Counted from the first letter of the stretch, positions 27,457 through 36,111 are shown. The stretch: DNA of 64,000 nt from JBPYCR01 sp051846915 (GCF_051846915.1 NZ_JBPYCR010000015.1:1-64000); one strand, 5' to 3'. Program-made: numbers and translations. Notes: a model not told the origin generated them from the sequence alone.

Positions 27457-28791
27457 TTGAAACATAATATATTAAAAAGTGTATACGCAAGTTTTTTAAT
27501 ATTACTTTTAACTTCATTCATCGTTCAGCCAACCATTGTTCAAGCTGCAGAAACACTTGATTTAAATGCTGAATCAGCTATTTTAGTAGATGCAAATAGT
27601 GGGAAAATTTTATACGAAAAAAATGCCGATGAAGCATTACCTCCAGCAAGCATGACGAAAATGATGACAGAATATCTCGTATGGGAAGCAATTGAAGAAG
27701 GTACTATTACGTGGGAGACGACGACGGAAATCAGTGATGTGTTACATAAAATATCCGGAAACAACGCATTTTCAGGTATTGGATTGCGTCAGGATATTGA
27801 TTATACAGTTAAAGATTTATATAATGCCATGGCTATTAATTCTGACAACGCAACGACGATGGCACTTGCCGAGCTGATTGCAGGGTCGGAAGGCGAGTTT
27901 GTCAAGATGATGAATGCGAAAGCGGAAGAAATGGGCTTGCCTGATTACAAATTTGTAAATTCTACCGGGTTGGATAATGAATCGCTCGGTGAACATTATC
28001 CGGAAGGGACAAAACCGGATGATACGAATCTTTTATCAGCAGAATCAGCAGCACTTCTTGGCTATCATTTAGTTAATGATTATCCGGAGTCATTGGAAAT
28101 ATCCAGTATTCCTGAAATCGAATTCGATGGTCGCACCATTCGCAACTGGAATTGGATGCTTCCTCATGATGCTACTTTTTTAAAACCTCATTTTTATGAA
28201 GGTATTGATGGCTTGAAGACAGGTTTTACAGAAAAAGCTGGTTATTGTTTTACCGGGACAGCAGAACGTAACGGAAAACGTCTAATATCTGTTGTTATGA
28301 AAACAGGAAGTGAAGAAGAACGTTTTAAGGAAACTGTAAAATTAATGGATTATGGCTTTGACAATTTTGAGTCGAAGGAATTATTTCCGGCAGGCTATCA
28401 ATTAAAAGATCATGCATCGCTTCCGGTTGCAAAAGGAAAAGCAGATCAGGTAGAAATTACTTTAAAAGATGCATATCAAACTCCAATTAAAAAAGGTGAA
28501 GAAGAAAATTATTCGTTAAATTATAACTATAATGAAGACAAGCTAAATGCGGAAGGTGAACTGCAAGCGCCGATTAAAAAGGGAGAGAAAGTCGGCGAAG
28601 CAACGCTAGCATATGCAGGAGAAGCAGGTAACGGGTATATTATCGACAAACCAAATAACAATAAAATTGATATTGTTACAAATCAAGCAGTTGATAAGAA
28701 AAATTGGTTCATGCTAATGCTTGGTTCCATCGGTAGTTTTTTTGGGGGATTGTTTTCTAGCATTATCGATATGGTAAAAGGTTGGTTTTAA
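27457..28791 (+). CDS. dacA: D-alanyl-D-alanine carboxypeptidase DacA (PBP5)
   Basis: A 444-residue low-molecular-weight penicillin-binding protein that trims the terminal D-Ala from peptidoglycan pentapeptides. A signal peptide ends around IVQAAETL. The serine active-site motifs are in order: SMTK (PPASMTKMM), SDN and KTG (GLKTGFT). The PBP5 C-terminal beta domain follows, then an amphipathic or hydrophobic membrane anchor (LGSIGSFFGGLFSSIIDMV). It starts with TTG after GCGGAGG. In B. subtilis pdxST follows; here they are absent and a repeat unit and serS come next. Confidence 0.96.
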   Translation: MKHNILKSVYASFLILLLTSFIVQPTIVQAAETLDLNAESAILVDANSGKILYEKNADEALPPASMTKMMTEYLVWEAIEEGTITWETTTEISDVLHKISGNNAFSGIGLRQDIDYTVKDLYNAMAINSDNATTMALAELIAGSEGEFVKMMNAKAEEMGLPDYKFVNSTGLDNESLGEHYPEGTKPDDTNLLSAESAALLGYHLVNDYPESLEISSIPEIEFDGRTIRNWNWMLPHDATFLKPHFYEGIDGLKTGFTEKAGYCFTGTAERNGKRLISVVMKTGSEEERFKETVKLMDYGFDNFESKELFPAGYQLKDHASLPVAKGKADQVEITLKDAYQTPIKKGEEENYSLNYNYNEDKLNAEGELQAPIKKGEKVGEATLAYAGEAGNGYIIDKPNNNKIDIVTNQAVDKKNWFMLMLGSIGSFFGGLFSSIIDMVKGWF

Positions 28792-28813
28792 CTCTGGAAG
28801 TCTTGATGTATTT

Positions 28814-28970
28814 AAAAGGTAAGAAAGTATAAATTTTTGTGCATAGCTGTCTAGCTTAAGCGCCCAGCCCCTCGAGGTCTTAAGCAATAACTCTTCGTGG
28901 CAAAAACCGCCACTACGATTTCTTGCTTAGGCTATGCCTGAGGCTGACCAGGGCGCTTGCGCTTTTCTTA
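28814..28970 (-). repeat. Type A structured repeat, inverted copy
   Basis: Read on the minus strand it begins AAGAAAAGCGCAAGCGCCC and ends GGGCGCTTAAGCTAGACAG then the tail. The body closely matches the 16385 unit, with CCTCAGGCATAGCC in place of CCCCGACAAGC. It fills the dacA-serS gap before the T-box leader. Confidence 0.88.
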
Positions 28971-29012
28971 TATTTACAGCTTCCATTTGAAACTTTGATG
29001 TAAATTGGCTAT

Positions 29013-29260
29013 TATAATGACAGATGAAAAGTATTGAAGGGAAACAGTACTCGTATTATTTCTTTCAGCGAGTCGATGGCAGGTGAAAATCGACAGGAGT
29101 ATACGACGAATCCGTCCCTGAACTGGTTTATGGAAGGCGAGTAAATAAACCCGGTGATGTACCGTTACCAACTATGAGCCGGAAGAGTAATCTTCAATCA
29201 GGGTGGCAACGCGGGAAAACAACTCTCGTCCCTATTTTCAGGGCGGGAGTTTTTGTGTTT
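29013..29260 (+). promoter_or_regulatory. Serine T-box leader of serS
   Basis: A -10 TATAAT is at 29013. The T-box core AGGGTGGCAACGCGGG is near 29203-29218. The terminator stem comes from AACTCTCGTCCC and GGGCGGGAGTTTTT (about 29221-29255). In the Stem I region, GAA is followed by TCC at 29111-29113, a plausible serine specifier codon. Uncharged tRNA-Ser would stabilise the antiterminator and allow serS transcription. Confidence 0.92.
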
Positions 29261-29315
29261 TTAGAAACGTATTTTAAAAACGGGATAAGTAATCATAATG
29301 AGGAGGAGTTTTTAT

Positions 29316-30590
29316 ATGCTGGATATGAAATTTTTACGTAATAATTTTGATGAAGTAACTAAAAAATTAGCCCACAGAGGGGAAGACTTGTCGGAACTGG
29401 ATAAATTCAGTGCATATGATGAAAGAAGAAGAAGTTTGATCGCGGAAACGGAGAGCTTGAAAGCGCGTCGTAATGAAGCTTCAAAGCAAATATCCATGTT
29501 AAAAAAAGAAAAACAGGATGCAACCGAAGCGATTAAGGAAATGCGTAGCGTTGGTGAAAAGATTAAACAACTCGATACAGAGCTTACCGAAGTACAGGAA
29601 AAACTGGACAAAATGATGTATTCCATTCCAAACATTCCGCATGAGAGTGTACCAATTGGAGAGGACGAAGAAGATAATGTAGAAGTACGGAACTGGGGGA
29701 ATATCCCTGCCTTTACATTCGATGCAAAGCCACATTGGGACGTTGCTTCTGACTTGGATATTCTTGATTTTGAACGGGCGGCAAAAGTAACTGGTAGTCG
29801 TTTTGTTTTTTATAAAGGTTTAGGGGCAAGATTGGAGCGCGCGCTCATCAATTTTATGCTAAATTTACACGTTGATGAGCACGGTTATGAGGAAATGTTG
29901 CCGCCTTATATTGTGAACCGCACGAGTATGACTGGTACAGGTCAGTTGCCAAAGTTTGAGGAAGATGCTTTTCGAATAGCGGATTGGGATTATTTTTTAA
30001 TTCCGACAGCGGAGGTTCCGGTAACTAATTTCCATCGTGACGAAATTTTTAAAGAAGTGCAATTGCCGAAGAAATATGCTGCGTATAGCGCCTGTTTCCG
30101 GTCTGAGGCGGGATCAGCCGGACGAGATACTCGCGGGCTTATTCGCCAGCATCAGTTTAACAAAGTAGAGCTTGTACACTTTTCTAAGCCGGAAAATTCC
30201 TATGACACGCTGGAACAACTCACAAAAACAGCAGAAAAGGTGTTACAGCTGTTAAAGCTACCTTACCGGGTGATGAGTATGTGTACAGGAGATTTAGGCT
30301 TCACAGCAGCGAAAAAGTATGATATTGAAGTATGGATTCCGACACAGGAAACATACCGAGAAATATCTTCTTGTTCAAATTTTGAGGATTTTCAGGCGAG
30401 AAGAGCGGGTATTCGTTACCGCAGAGAAGACAATGGAAAACTGGAATATGTTCACACGTTGAATGGATCCGGCTTGGCTGTTGGTCGTACGGTAACAGCA
30501 ATTTTAGAAAATTACCAGCAAGAGGATGGATCGGTCGTCATTCCCGATGTGCTGCGTCCATATATGGGCGGAAAAGAAGTCATCAAGTAA
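29316..30590 (+). CDS. serS: Seryl-tRNA synthetase
   Basis: A 424-residue class II aminoacyl-tRNA synthetase. The N-terminal long coiled-coil arm (about residues 25-105, rich in Lys/Glu) contacts the long variable arm of tRNA-Ser. The class II motif 2 region FRSEAGSAGRDTRGL and motif 3 region LNGSGLAVGRTVTAILEN are clear. I chose ATG 29316 (MLDMKFLRNNFDEV) with AGGAGGAG 6-7 bases upstream rather than the ATG six codons earlier. A tRNA-Ser gene follows 153 bases downstream. Confidence 0.98.
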   Translation: MLDMKFLRNNFDEVTKKLAHRGEDLSELDKFSAYDERRRSLIAETESLKARRNEASKQISMLKKEKQDATEAIKEMRSVGEKIKQLDTELTEVQEKLDKMMYSIPNIPHESVPIGEDEEDNVEVRNWGNIPAFTFDAKPHWDVASDLDILDFERAAKVTGSRFVFYKGLGARLERALINFMLNLHVDEHGYEEMLPPYIVNRTSMTGTGQLPKFEEDAFRIADWDYFLIPTAEVPVTNFHRDEIFKEVQLPKKYAAYSACFRSEAGSAGRDTRGLIRQHQFNKVELVHFSKPENSYDTLEQLTKTAEKVLQLLKLPYRVMSMCTGDLGFTAAKKYDIEVWIPTQETYREISSCSNFEDFQARRAGIRYRREDNGKLEYVHTLNGSGLAVGRTVTAILENYQQEDGSVVIPDVLRPYMGGKEVIK

Positions 30591-30632
30591 TTTACGGAAT
30601 ATCTCGGGTGGAAAAAGGGGACTCGATATCCA

Positions 30633-30697
30633 TTTGAGGGGATAAGCGTAGGCGTTCCAATTCTAATTAGCACGCTTACGCTATTCTTCCTCAAAAT
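30633..30697 (+). terminator. Long hairpin after serS
   Basis: TTTGAGG (about 30634) pairs with CCTCAAA (about 30689), with inner AAGCGTAGGCG / CGCTTACGCT arms. There is no strong T-run, so it may be a terminator of low strength or an RNA-processing structure. Confidence 0.45.
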
Positions 30698-30699
30698 GA

Positions 30700-30728
30700 T
30701 TGACAACAAAAAAATATTAATGTATATT
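30700..30728 (+). promoter_or_regulatory. SigA-type promoter of the tRNA-Ser gene
   Basis: TTGACA at 30700-30705, a 17-base spacer, and TATATT at 30723-30728. The tRNA 5' end is 16 bases beyond the -10. Confidence 0.85.
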
Positions 30729-30743
30729 ATAAAATGTTGCTAC

Positions 30744-30836
30744 GGAGGTATACCCAAGTTCGGCTGAAGGGATCGGTCTTGAAAACCGACAGGGGTGTCA
30801 AAGCCCGCGGGGGTTCGAATCCCTCTACCTCCTCCA
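30744..30836 (+). tRNA. tRNA-Ser (UGA)
   Basis: A 93-base class II tRNA. Acceptor arms GGAGGTA and TACCTCC pair fully; the anticodon loop is CTTGAAA, with UGA at 30780-30782. A long variable arm precedes the T arm GGGGGTTCGAATCCCTC. CCA is encoded. The discriminator base appears to be U (TACCTCC-T-CCA), where B. subtilis tRNA-Ser(UGA) has G as I recall it. The gene follows serS and has its own promoter. Confidence 0.95.
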
Positions 30837-30865
30837 TTTAAAACAACATACTATTACATACGTTT

Positions 30866-30915
30866 ACCCTGGATAGAAGACAAGACATTGTTTCTTCATC
30901 TAGGGTTTTGTTATA
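30866..30915 (+). terminator. Terminator after tRNA-Ser
   Basis: ACCCTGGATAGAAGAC pairs imperfectly with GTTTCTTCATCTAGGGT, followed by TTTGTT. Confidence 0.7.
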
Positions 30916-31000
30916 ATTAATAAAAATTGTAAAAAACACAAAAAAGCGAGATGAACAGCGAATACAAACAAATTTACAATTATTCATCATTTGAAATGAC

Positions 31001-31029
31001 TTGACAAAGTTACTTCAACAGCATATATT
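31001..31029 (+). promoter_or_regulatory. SigA-type promoter of the proC leader
   Basis: TTGACA at 31001-31006, exactly 17 bases, then TATATT at 31024-31029. Confidence 0.88.
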
Positions 31030-31039
31030 CAAATTACTA

Positions 31040-31297
31040 TAATTAAATTTTAAAAGCAGGTAATGAACGGGCCAGTAAATTATGTCATAGCAAAAGAGAA
31101 TGGGATTCATCGGCTGAAAGATCCCTTTGTGAACACATGATTGAACCTACCTGGGAGCCGTTAGATAAACACTAACCGCAGCGAACTGCGTTAACAAATT
31201 TAAAGTGGACATCATGATCATGATGTCAATTTAGGTGGTACCGCGGATGTTAACCTCATTCCGTCCTTTTTATGAAGGATGGAGTGAGGTTTTTTAG
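31040..31297 (+). promoter_or_regulatory. Proline T-box leader of proC
   Basis: The T-box core AGGTGGTACCGCGG is at 31233-31246. The terminator stem AACCTCATTCCGTCC / GGATGGAGTGAGGTT with a T-run ends near 31297. In Stem I, GAA is followed by CCT at 31146-31148, a proline codon, in the same sequence setting as the serine codon of the serS leader. Uncharged tRNA-Pro would switch on proline synthesis. Confidence 0.92.
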
Positions 31298-31343
31298 ATT
31301 ACAAAAAAATTAACTTTTTTATATGAAGAGAGGATATGTAAAC

Positions 31344-32156
31344 ATGTTTGATAAAATTTCTTTCATTGGCGCTGGTTCCATGGCCGAATCGATCATTGCA
31401 GGATTGTTAAACAAGGAGTTTATTCAGAAGGAACGAATTTTTGTTACAAATAAAGATAATGAAGAGCGACTTGACGGGCTAAAAAAACGATACAATATAT
31501 ATGGCACGATGAATAAAGAAGAAGTTATTATGGGTGCAGATACGATTATACTATCAACGAAGCCGTATGATTTACAAGAAGCGGTACAATCGATTAAAGC
31601 ATATGTTCAACCAAACCAGCTCATTATTTCTGTTATCGCAGGTATATCAACGGATTACATTGCATCCTTATTTGATCAAGATGTACCGGTAATTCGAGCG
31701 ATGCCGAATACATCAGCTACGATTGGTCATTCTGCAACAGCGGTAACCAAAGGGAAATATGCAACAGATGATCACTTGGAAAAAGCAAATGCGTTATTTA
31801 CAGCCATTGGGACAGCTACAACCGTTGCTGAGAAAGATATGCATATTGTAACCGGTATTTCCGGCAGTGGGCCGGCATATATTTATTATTTAGTGGAAGC
31901 AATGGAAAAGGCGGCTATAGAGTCCGGTTTGGATCAAAAAACAGCAAAGGCCTTGATCACACAAACAGTAGTCGGTGCGGGTGAAATGCTACAGCAGGTG
32001 AAAGAGCCGGTAGAAGAATTGCGGGAAAATATTACGAGCCCGAAAGGAACGACCGAAGCGGGAATTAAAACGTTGGATAAATATGATTTTCACCAAACGA
32101 TTATCGAATGTGTAAAAAGTGCAAGAGACCGTTCCATTGAGCTAGGAAAGGAATAA
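31344..32156 (+). CDS. proC: Pyrroline-5-carboxylate reductase
   Basis: A 270-residue enzyme that reduces P5C to proline, the last step of proline synthesis. The NAD(P)-binding start is ISFIGAGSMAESIIAGLL; the C-terminal dimerisation domain carries GISGSGPAYIYYLVEAM and the family signature ENITSPKGTTEAG. ATG 31344 is preferred because GAGAGGA lies about 9 bases before it; the ATG seven codons upstream has no site. It is controlled by a proline T-box. A proline dehydrogenase gene for the opposite reaction lies about 7 kb away. Confidence 0.96.
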   Translation: MFDKISFIGAGSMAESIIAGLLNKEFIQKERIFVTNKDNEERLDGLKKRYNIYGTMNKEEVIMGADTIILSTKPYDLQEAVQSIKAYVQPNQLIISVIAGISTDYIASLFDQDVPVIRAMPNTSATIGHSATAVTKGKYATDDHLEKANALFTAIGTATTVAEKDMHIVTGISGSGPAYIYYLVEAMEKAAIESGLDQKTAKALITQTVVGAGEMLQQVKEPVEELRENITSPKGTTEAGIKTLDKYDFHQTIIECVKSARDRSIELGKE

Positions 32157-32174
32157 AGAATCGTGGAGGTGCTC

Positions 32175-32456
32175 ATGTTGCCGACTTGCCAACATTGTCA
32201 TACACCTTGGACATATACGGATACATTGAAGAACATGCTTCAGTTAAGATGTCCGTATTGTCAGCAAAAAAATTACTTATCAAAAAAGGTTAGAATGCGA
32301 GATGCGCTGTTTAGTTTGCTCCCGATTCCTATAATGATCTTATTTAACGTATCTTTTCCATGGATTTTAGGGTTGGGAGCAAACATAATTTTGGTTTTGG
32401 CTCTCATTTATCCTTACATTATACAGTTAAGTAAACATGAAGATCCGTTGTGGTAA
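32175..32456 (+). CDS. Small zinc-ribbon membrane protein (CXXC-20-CXXC family)
   Basis: About 93 residues. Two CxxC pairs (CQHC and CPYC), 19-20 residues apart, form a zinc ribbon at the N-terminus. Two hydrophobic segments follow (LFSLLPIPIMILFNVSF and ILGLGANIILVLALIYPYII). This layout matches the TIGR04104 type of Bacillaceae proteins, of unknown function. GGAGG is 5 bases before ATG 32175. It follows proC by 18 bases and is probably co-transcribed. Confidence 0.75.
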   Translation: MLPTCQHCHTPWTYTDTLKNMLQLRCPYCQQKNYLSKKVRMRDALFSLLPIPIMILFNVSFPWILGLGANIILVLALIYPYIIQLSKHEDPLW

Positions 32457-32487
32457 AATTTACGATGTTAATTGTTGTAAAATGAAC

Positions 32488-32522
32488 AAAGGCAACTGCT
32501 GGATGAAAACAGTTGCCTTTTC
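32488..32522. terminator. Bidirectional terminator between convergent genes
   Basis: AAAGGCAACTG (32488-32498) pairs with CAGTTGCCTTT (32510-32520), with T-runs in both directions. It separates the zinc-ribbon gene (+) from the glycosidase gene (-). Confidence 0.85.
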
Positions 32523-32557
32523 CAATCTTATTTATTCAATCAAATGTTTCACATTCC

Positions 32558-33844
32558 TTATTTTGAATTCGTAATATTAAAATTATCACTTAACAACAAC
32601 CAGTTTTGCGGAAAGGCGAGACCGAGCTTCCAATAAGCAATACCAAGCAGGTCCAATTCTTTGATTAAGTTGAATTTTGCCTGAATGGAACGAGCATCTT
32701 CAAACCATACTTCATGCTGCTTCCCCTCAGCGTCGTAATACGTAAAGAAAGGTGCTTGGGAAACAGGATCGTACTCAATTGCTGCATTTTGCTGGCGAGC
32801 TAGAGCAATTGCCTGTTGCGGACTTAATGCTTTAGCCAATTCGCCACCTTTAACAAATGGCAGCGTCCAGTCATAGCCATATAAATTTTGGCCTAATAAG
32901 ATTTTTTCCGCAGGTATCTCTGTCAATGCGTAGTTAACGACCTTTCGTACTTCGTTAATCGGTGATACAGCGAGAGGAGGCCCCGCGCTATAACCCCATT
33001 CATATGTCATTAATACAACAAAATCGGCAATTTCCCCATGTGCTTGGTAATCGTGTGCTTCATAAAGGATGCCTTGCTGAGTTGCACTTGTTTTTGGTGC
33101 TAACGCGGTTGACATTTTTAATCCTGCTTGGTGTAGCCGTTTTTTTGCTTTACGTAAAAAGTTATTGTATGCTTCCCTGTCATCCGGTGGGATAAATTCT
33201 AAATCAAAATGCACTTCATCAAAACCAACCGATACCGCAGTATTTACAATATTGTCGAGCAAGTTGTTTTGCACGGCTTGAACCGTTAAAATAATATGGG
33301 CTAATTCCGTGCTGAAAGCCCCTTCTTCCAGATTACTGACAGCTAAGGATAATGCAGTGTTATTTGCCTCTGCAATTTGTTTGAAGCGATTTAATGGAGG
33401 AGGGGTTAAACTTCCGTCTCGATTAACGCGATAACTGAATGCCGTTAAATAAGTCAGGAATGGCGTATTTTTTTCGGCAGCATTTTCTAAAGTAGTAGAA
33501 ACACTGCCTCCCAGCGGTTCTATATATCCTAAAGAAGTAATCGCTCGTTTCGGTTGAGGGGGGATGTATAACCGTAGTCCGGGTGAAAGAGGCGCATTCA
33601 GTTGAATATTATTTATTTGAGCGAGTTGCTCGGCAGTTATATTAAATTGCAGACCGATGGAATATAGACGATCTCCAGGCTGCACAAAATAAAATTGGCC
33701 AACGATTGGAATGACAAGTGTTTGCCCGACGACTAAATTCGGCGTACTTAATTCGTTCGCTTCTGTAATTGCATCAATAGAAGAGCCATATGTATTGGCA
33801 ATGGCAAATAATGTATCGCCTCGTTCTATAACGTGAATTTGCAT
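32558..33844 (-). CDS. LysM-GH18 spore cortex-lytic glycosidase (SleL/YaaH type)
   Basis: A 428-residue protein: two N-terminal LysM domains (about 1-47 and 50-95; IHVIERGDTLFAIANTYG and YFVQPGDRLYSIGLQF) and a GH18 barrel. The catalytic DxxDxE pattern is visible as DEVHFDLEF, with Glu as proton donor. SleL/YaaH homologues are N-acetylglucosaminidases in the spore coat or cortex that act on cortex fragments during germination. yaaH lies near serS and tadA in B. subtilis too. No signal peptide is present, typical of YaaH. It is oriented against replication. Confidence 0.92.
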   Translation of the reverse strand: MQIHVIERGDTLFAIANTYGSSIDAITEANELSTPNLVVGQTLVIPIVGQFYFVQPGDRLYSIGLQFNITAEQLAQINNIQLNAPLSPGLRLYIPPQPKRAITSLGYIEPLGGSVSTTLENAAEKNTPFLTYLTAFSYRVNRDGSLTPPPLNRFKQIAEANNTALSLAVSNLEEGAFSTELAHIILTVQAVQNNLLDNIVNTAVSVGFDEVHFDLEFIPPDDREAYNNFLRKAKKRLHQAGLKMSTALAPKTSATQQGILYEAHDYQAHGEIADFVVLMTYEWGYSAGPPLAVSPINEVRKVVNYALTEIPAEKILLGQNLYGYDWTLPFVKGGELAKALSPQQAIALARQQNAAIEYDPVSQAPFFTYYDAEGKQHEVWFEDARSIQAKFNLIKELDLLGIAYWKLGLAFPQNWLLLSDNFNITNSK

Positions 33845-33989
33845 ATAAATCCCTCCTTATGAATAGTCTTCTACTTAAAATTTATGAGTCTCGTTGATAG
33901 GATATTCCTAAACGATTGATTTTGTTCCTCTAGTCATGTAGTTTAATCATGTATACGAATCAAAATTATTAGATAAAGTTGTGATATAA

Positions 33990-34454
33990 ATGGATGAGCA
34001 ATGGATGCAAGCGGCTATAGAAGAGGCAAAAAAAGCACGTTCCATAGGCGAAGTTCCAATTGGAGCTGTCATTGTATATAACGGTGAAAAAATTGCTTCG
34101 GGATACAATGTACGTGAATGTACGCAACGAACGTTATCCCATGCTGAATTAATCGCTATTGAAGAGGCTAATGGGAAAGTTGGAAGTTGGCGGTTGGAGG
34201 ATTGTACACTTTATGTCACATTGGAGCCGTGTCCAATGTGTGCCGGTGCGATTGTTCAATCTCGTATCAAACGTGTTGTTTACGGGGCACCTGATCCAAA
34301 AGCAGGTTGCGCCGGGACATTAATGAACTTACTGAATGAGAATCGCTTTAACCATCAAGTGGAAGTAACAAAAGACGTATTGTTAGAGGAATGCAGTTTT
34401 TTGTTGAAGGACTTTTTTAAACAATTGCGCGAGCGGAAAGGGAACTGTATTTAA
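33990..34454 (+). CDS. tadA: tRNA-specific adenosine deaminase TadA
   Basis: A 154-residue zinc deaminase that converts A34 to inosine in tRNA-Arg(ACG). The zinc site residues are in HAELIAIEEA (His and catalytic Glu) and PCPMCAGAI (two Cys). Length and start (MDEQWMQAAIEEA) fit the family. In B. subtilis scr and dnaX follow; here about 6.9 kb of other genes, including scr, separates tadA from dnaX. Confidence 0.97.
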   Translation: MDEQWMQAAIEEAKKARSIGEVPIGAVIVYNGEKIASGYNVRECTQRTLSHAELIAIEEANGKVGSWRLEDCTLYVTLEPCPMCAGAIVQSRIKRVVYGAPDPKAGCAGTLMNLLNENRFNHQVEVTKDVLLEECSFLLKDFFKQLRERKGNCI

Positions 34455-34511
34455 AGTGTTAAAAAGAATGTTCAACAATCGAGCCATTATGTTGAGGAAA
34501 GGGAGGTTAAA

Positions 34512-34673
34512 ATGATTTTTACGAACTGGATGACTTATGTCTCTGTTGGAGTTATAATAGCCGTGTTAATCTATGCGATTTTTAGTATTTATCTAAAAAA
34601 ACCACTAGGCCTATATATTAACGGGTTTACTTCAGAGGTGCAAACTAGTCTTCCGCAAATGATATCGCAGTGA
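34512..34673 (+). CDS. Small single-pass membrane protein
   Basis: A 53-residue frame with ATG 6 bases after GGGAGG. One membrane segment (MTYVSVGVIIAVLIYAIFSIYL) is followed by KKP and a short soluble tail (LGLYINGFTSEVQTSLPQM). It lies 57 bases after tadA, and its stop codon falls in the terminator stem at 34662. I do not recognise a family. A real gene is favoured by the good ribosome-binding site and the in-place terminator. Confidence 0.6.
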   Translation: MIFTNWMTYVSVGVIIAVLIYAIFSIYLKKPLGLYINGFTSEVQTSLPQMISQ

Positions 34674-34706
34674 TATTCGCAATAGAATCCACTGCGATAT
34701 TTTTAT
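34662..34706 (+). terminator. Terminator after tadA and the small membrane gene
   Basis: ATATCGCAGTG (34662-34672) pairs with CACTGCGATAT (34690-34700), then TTTTATT. An 11-bp perfect stem. Confidence 0.88.
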
Positions 34707-34950
34707 TGGTATATTTGGTATTGTCGCCGTTTGGTTTCAAATTCACATAGTAAATAACACTCTTTTTCACAGTAACAGTTATAAATATTTCAGTTTTGTG
34801 ATTTTCCTGTGAATTGCTATAAGAAACAAAGGTATTTTGATTAATGCGTAAAGATGAAAATAGAGTTAATATAAGGTTCATGACGCTTTACGCTTAAATA
34901 AACAGGGCAGGTTAGTTGAATTGAATAATTAGATATCAGGAGGTGAGAAA

Positions 34951-35397
34951 TTGAGTCATTATAAAAAGAACGCAGAAGCAGCTCGTAACATACAACAAGT
35001 AAAAGGATTTGTGTGTCCAACTTGTGATAGTCGTGTGCCTCGTGGTTATGAGGTTTGTTATAATTGCGGGGATATGCCAATGTCAGGCTCTGGTTATTCT
35101 AGCTCGTCTAGTGGTGATGATGGTATGTTGGGTTCGTTTTTCTTCTTCTGGTTCACATTTATTGCACCAGCATTCTACTTGTTAAGCAATATGGACGAAG
35201 ATGCAGCACGCGAGTTTTTTAACCTTATTTTGTTGTTACCCAATTTAATTATATTAATTTCCACTGTAGTTTCGATAGTGAGACAGAGAACTAATTTGGG
35301 GTGTCTTTCTTGGCCTGTACGTATATGGGTTCTTGTTTTTAGTGTTTTAACATTCATGAAAAACATTCAGCTTTTTCTACATAATTCATTTTCGTGA
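34951..35397 (+). CDS. Zinc-ribbon protein with two to three membrane segments
   Basis: A 148-residue protein starting with TTG after AGGAGGTG. Residues 22-40 hold two Cys pairs (CPTC and CYNC), a zinc ribbon, then a Ser/Gly linker (SGSGYSSSSSGDDG). Hydrophobic segments follow at about 60-78, 92-110 and 120-140. I do not recognise a named family. It stands alone with a terminator after it. Confidence 0.65.
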   Translation: MSHYKKNAEAARNIQQVKGFVCPTCDSRVPRGYEVCYNCGDMPMSGSGYSSSSSGDDGMLGSFFFFWFTFIAPAFYLLSNMDEDAAREFFNLILLLPNLIILISTVVSIVRQRTNLGCLSWPVRIWVLVFSVLTFMKNIQLFLHNSFS

Positions 35398-35471
35398 ATT
35401 AAAAATATAAATTGTCACCCATTAAGCAGTTAAACTAACGGACGCGATTGTTTAATAAGAAATTATAGTTT

Positions 35472-35504
35472 AGGGCTTGGGTATTCTCAAGCTCTTTTTC
35501 TTTT
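35472..35504 (+). terminator. Terminator after the zinc-ribbon gene
   Basis: AGGGCTTG pairs with CAAGCTCT (one G-U) around an 8-base loop, followed by TTTTCTTTT. Confidence 0.75.
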
Positions 35505-35697
35505 GTGTACGTTTAATTATTACTAATTGTTCATTAAATTTCATAGGAAATTGCATCTTATAATGTCAGTTAGATTACACATAATTAAAACCCTTAATAA
35601 CAGTCATTCAATATTTTTTGAACACTTGTTATTTTAAATGAATTACATATGCAATTTCAACAACACCCCCCCATAAACACCATTATAACAATAAAAA

Positions 35698-35732
35698 AGG
35701 AACACCAAATTCAGTTGCAATTTGATGTTCAT
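35698..35732 (-). terminator. Hairpin, terminator-like on the minus strand
   Basis: GAACACCAAATT and AATTTGATGTTC form a stem with one mismatch. On the minus strand it is followed by CCTTTTTTATTG. No minus-strand gene lies immediately upstream of it. The rest of the 35398-35839 gap is AT-rich and holds only the scr promoter. Confidence 0.4.
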
Positions 35733-35807
35733 ATTTGCGTTTATTTTCACATTTTGTAATCTGGAAGTGAATTACATAAGATTAACCGGATTTCCCTTTA
35801 TTTACAA

Positions 35808-35836
35808 TTGCAATCTGCTTTAAAAATCGTTATAAT
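35808..35836 (+). promoter_or_regulatory. Promoter of the SRP RNA gene
   Basis: TTGCAA at 35808-35813, a 17-base spacer and a consensus TATAAT at 35831-35836, close to the RNA 5' end. Confidence 0.85.
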
Positions 35837-35839
35837 GGG

Positions 35840-36111
35840 TCTTGCCGTGCTAGATGGGGAATTAGCGGTGCCCTATAACTTGCAATCCGCTATAGCAAGG
35901 TTGAATTCCCATCCGAGGTGAGGCGACCTTAAGGCTGCCTTAAGGGATTGGTGTTGACGTTCAGATCTTGCGCAACAGGAACCCATGAATTCTGTCAGGT
36001 CCGGAAGGAAGCAGCAGTAAGTGGTTATTCTTGTGTGCCGCAGGGCTCCCTGAATCGAGCCATGAACTTAAGTAACGCTTAGGGACGTCACATCAGAGAT
36101 GGGTGCACGGT
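35840..36111 (+). ncRNA. ffs: Signal recognition particle RNA (large Bacillus type)
   Basis: About 272 bases, the size of B. subtilis scr (271). It starts CTTGCCGTGCTAGATGGGG and ends GGGTGCACGGT. The invariant SRP domain loop is GTCAGGTCCGGAAGGAAGCA near 35995. The Alu domain is present, as in Bacillus. It binds Ffh and HBsu and targets membrane proteins. It has a strong promoter before it and a terminator after it. Confidence 0.97.

Noticed and set aside
34645..34881. Minus-strand 78-codon frame after tadA
   Set aside because: The amino acid composition looks protein-like, but there is no ribosome-binding site. Its 3' end is formed by the stem of the plus-strand terminator and overlaps the small membrane gene.
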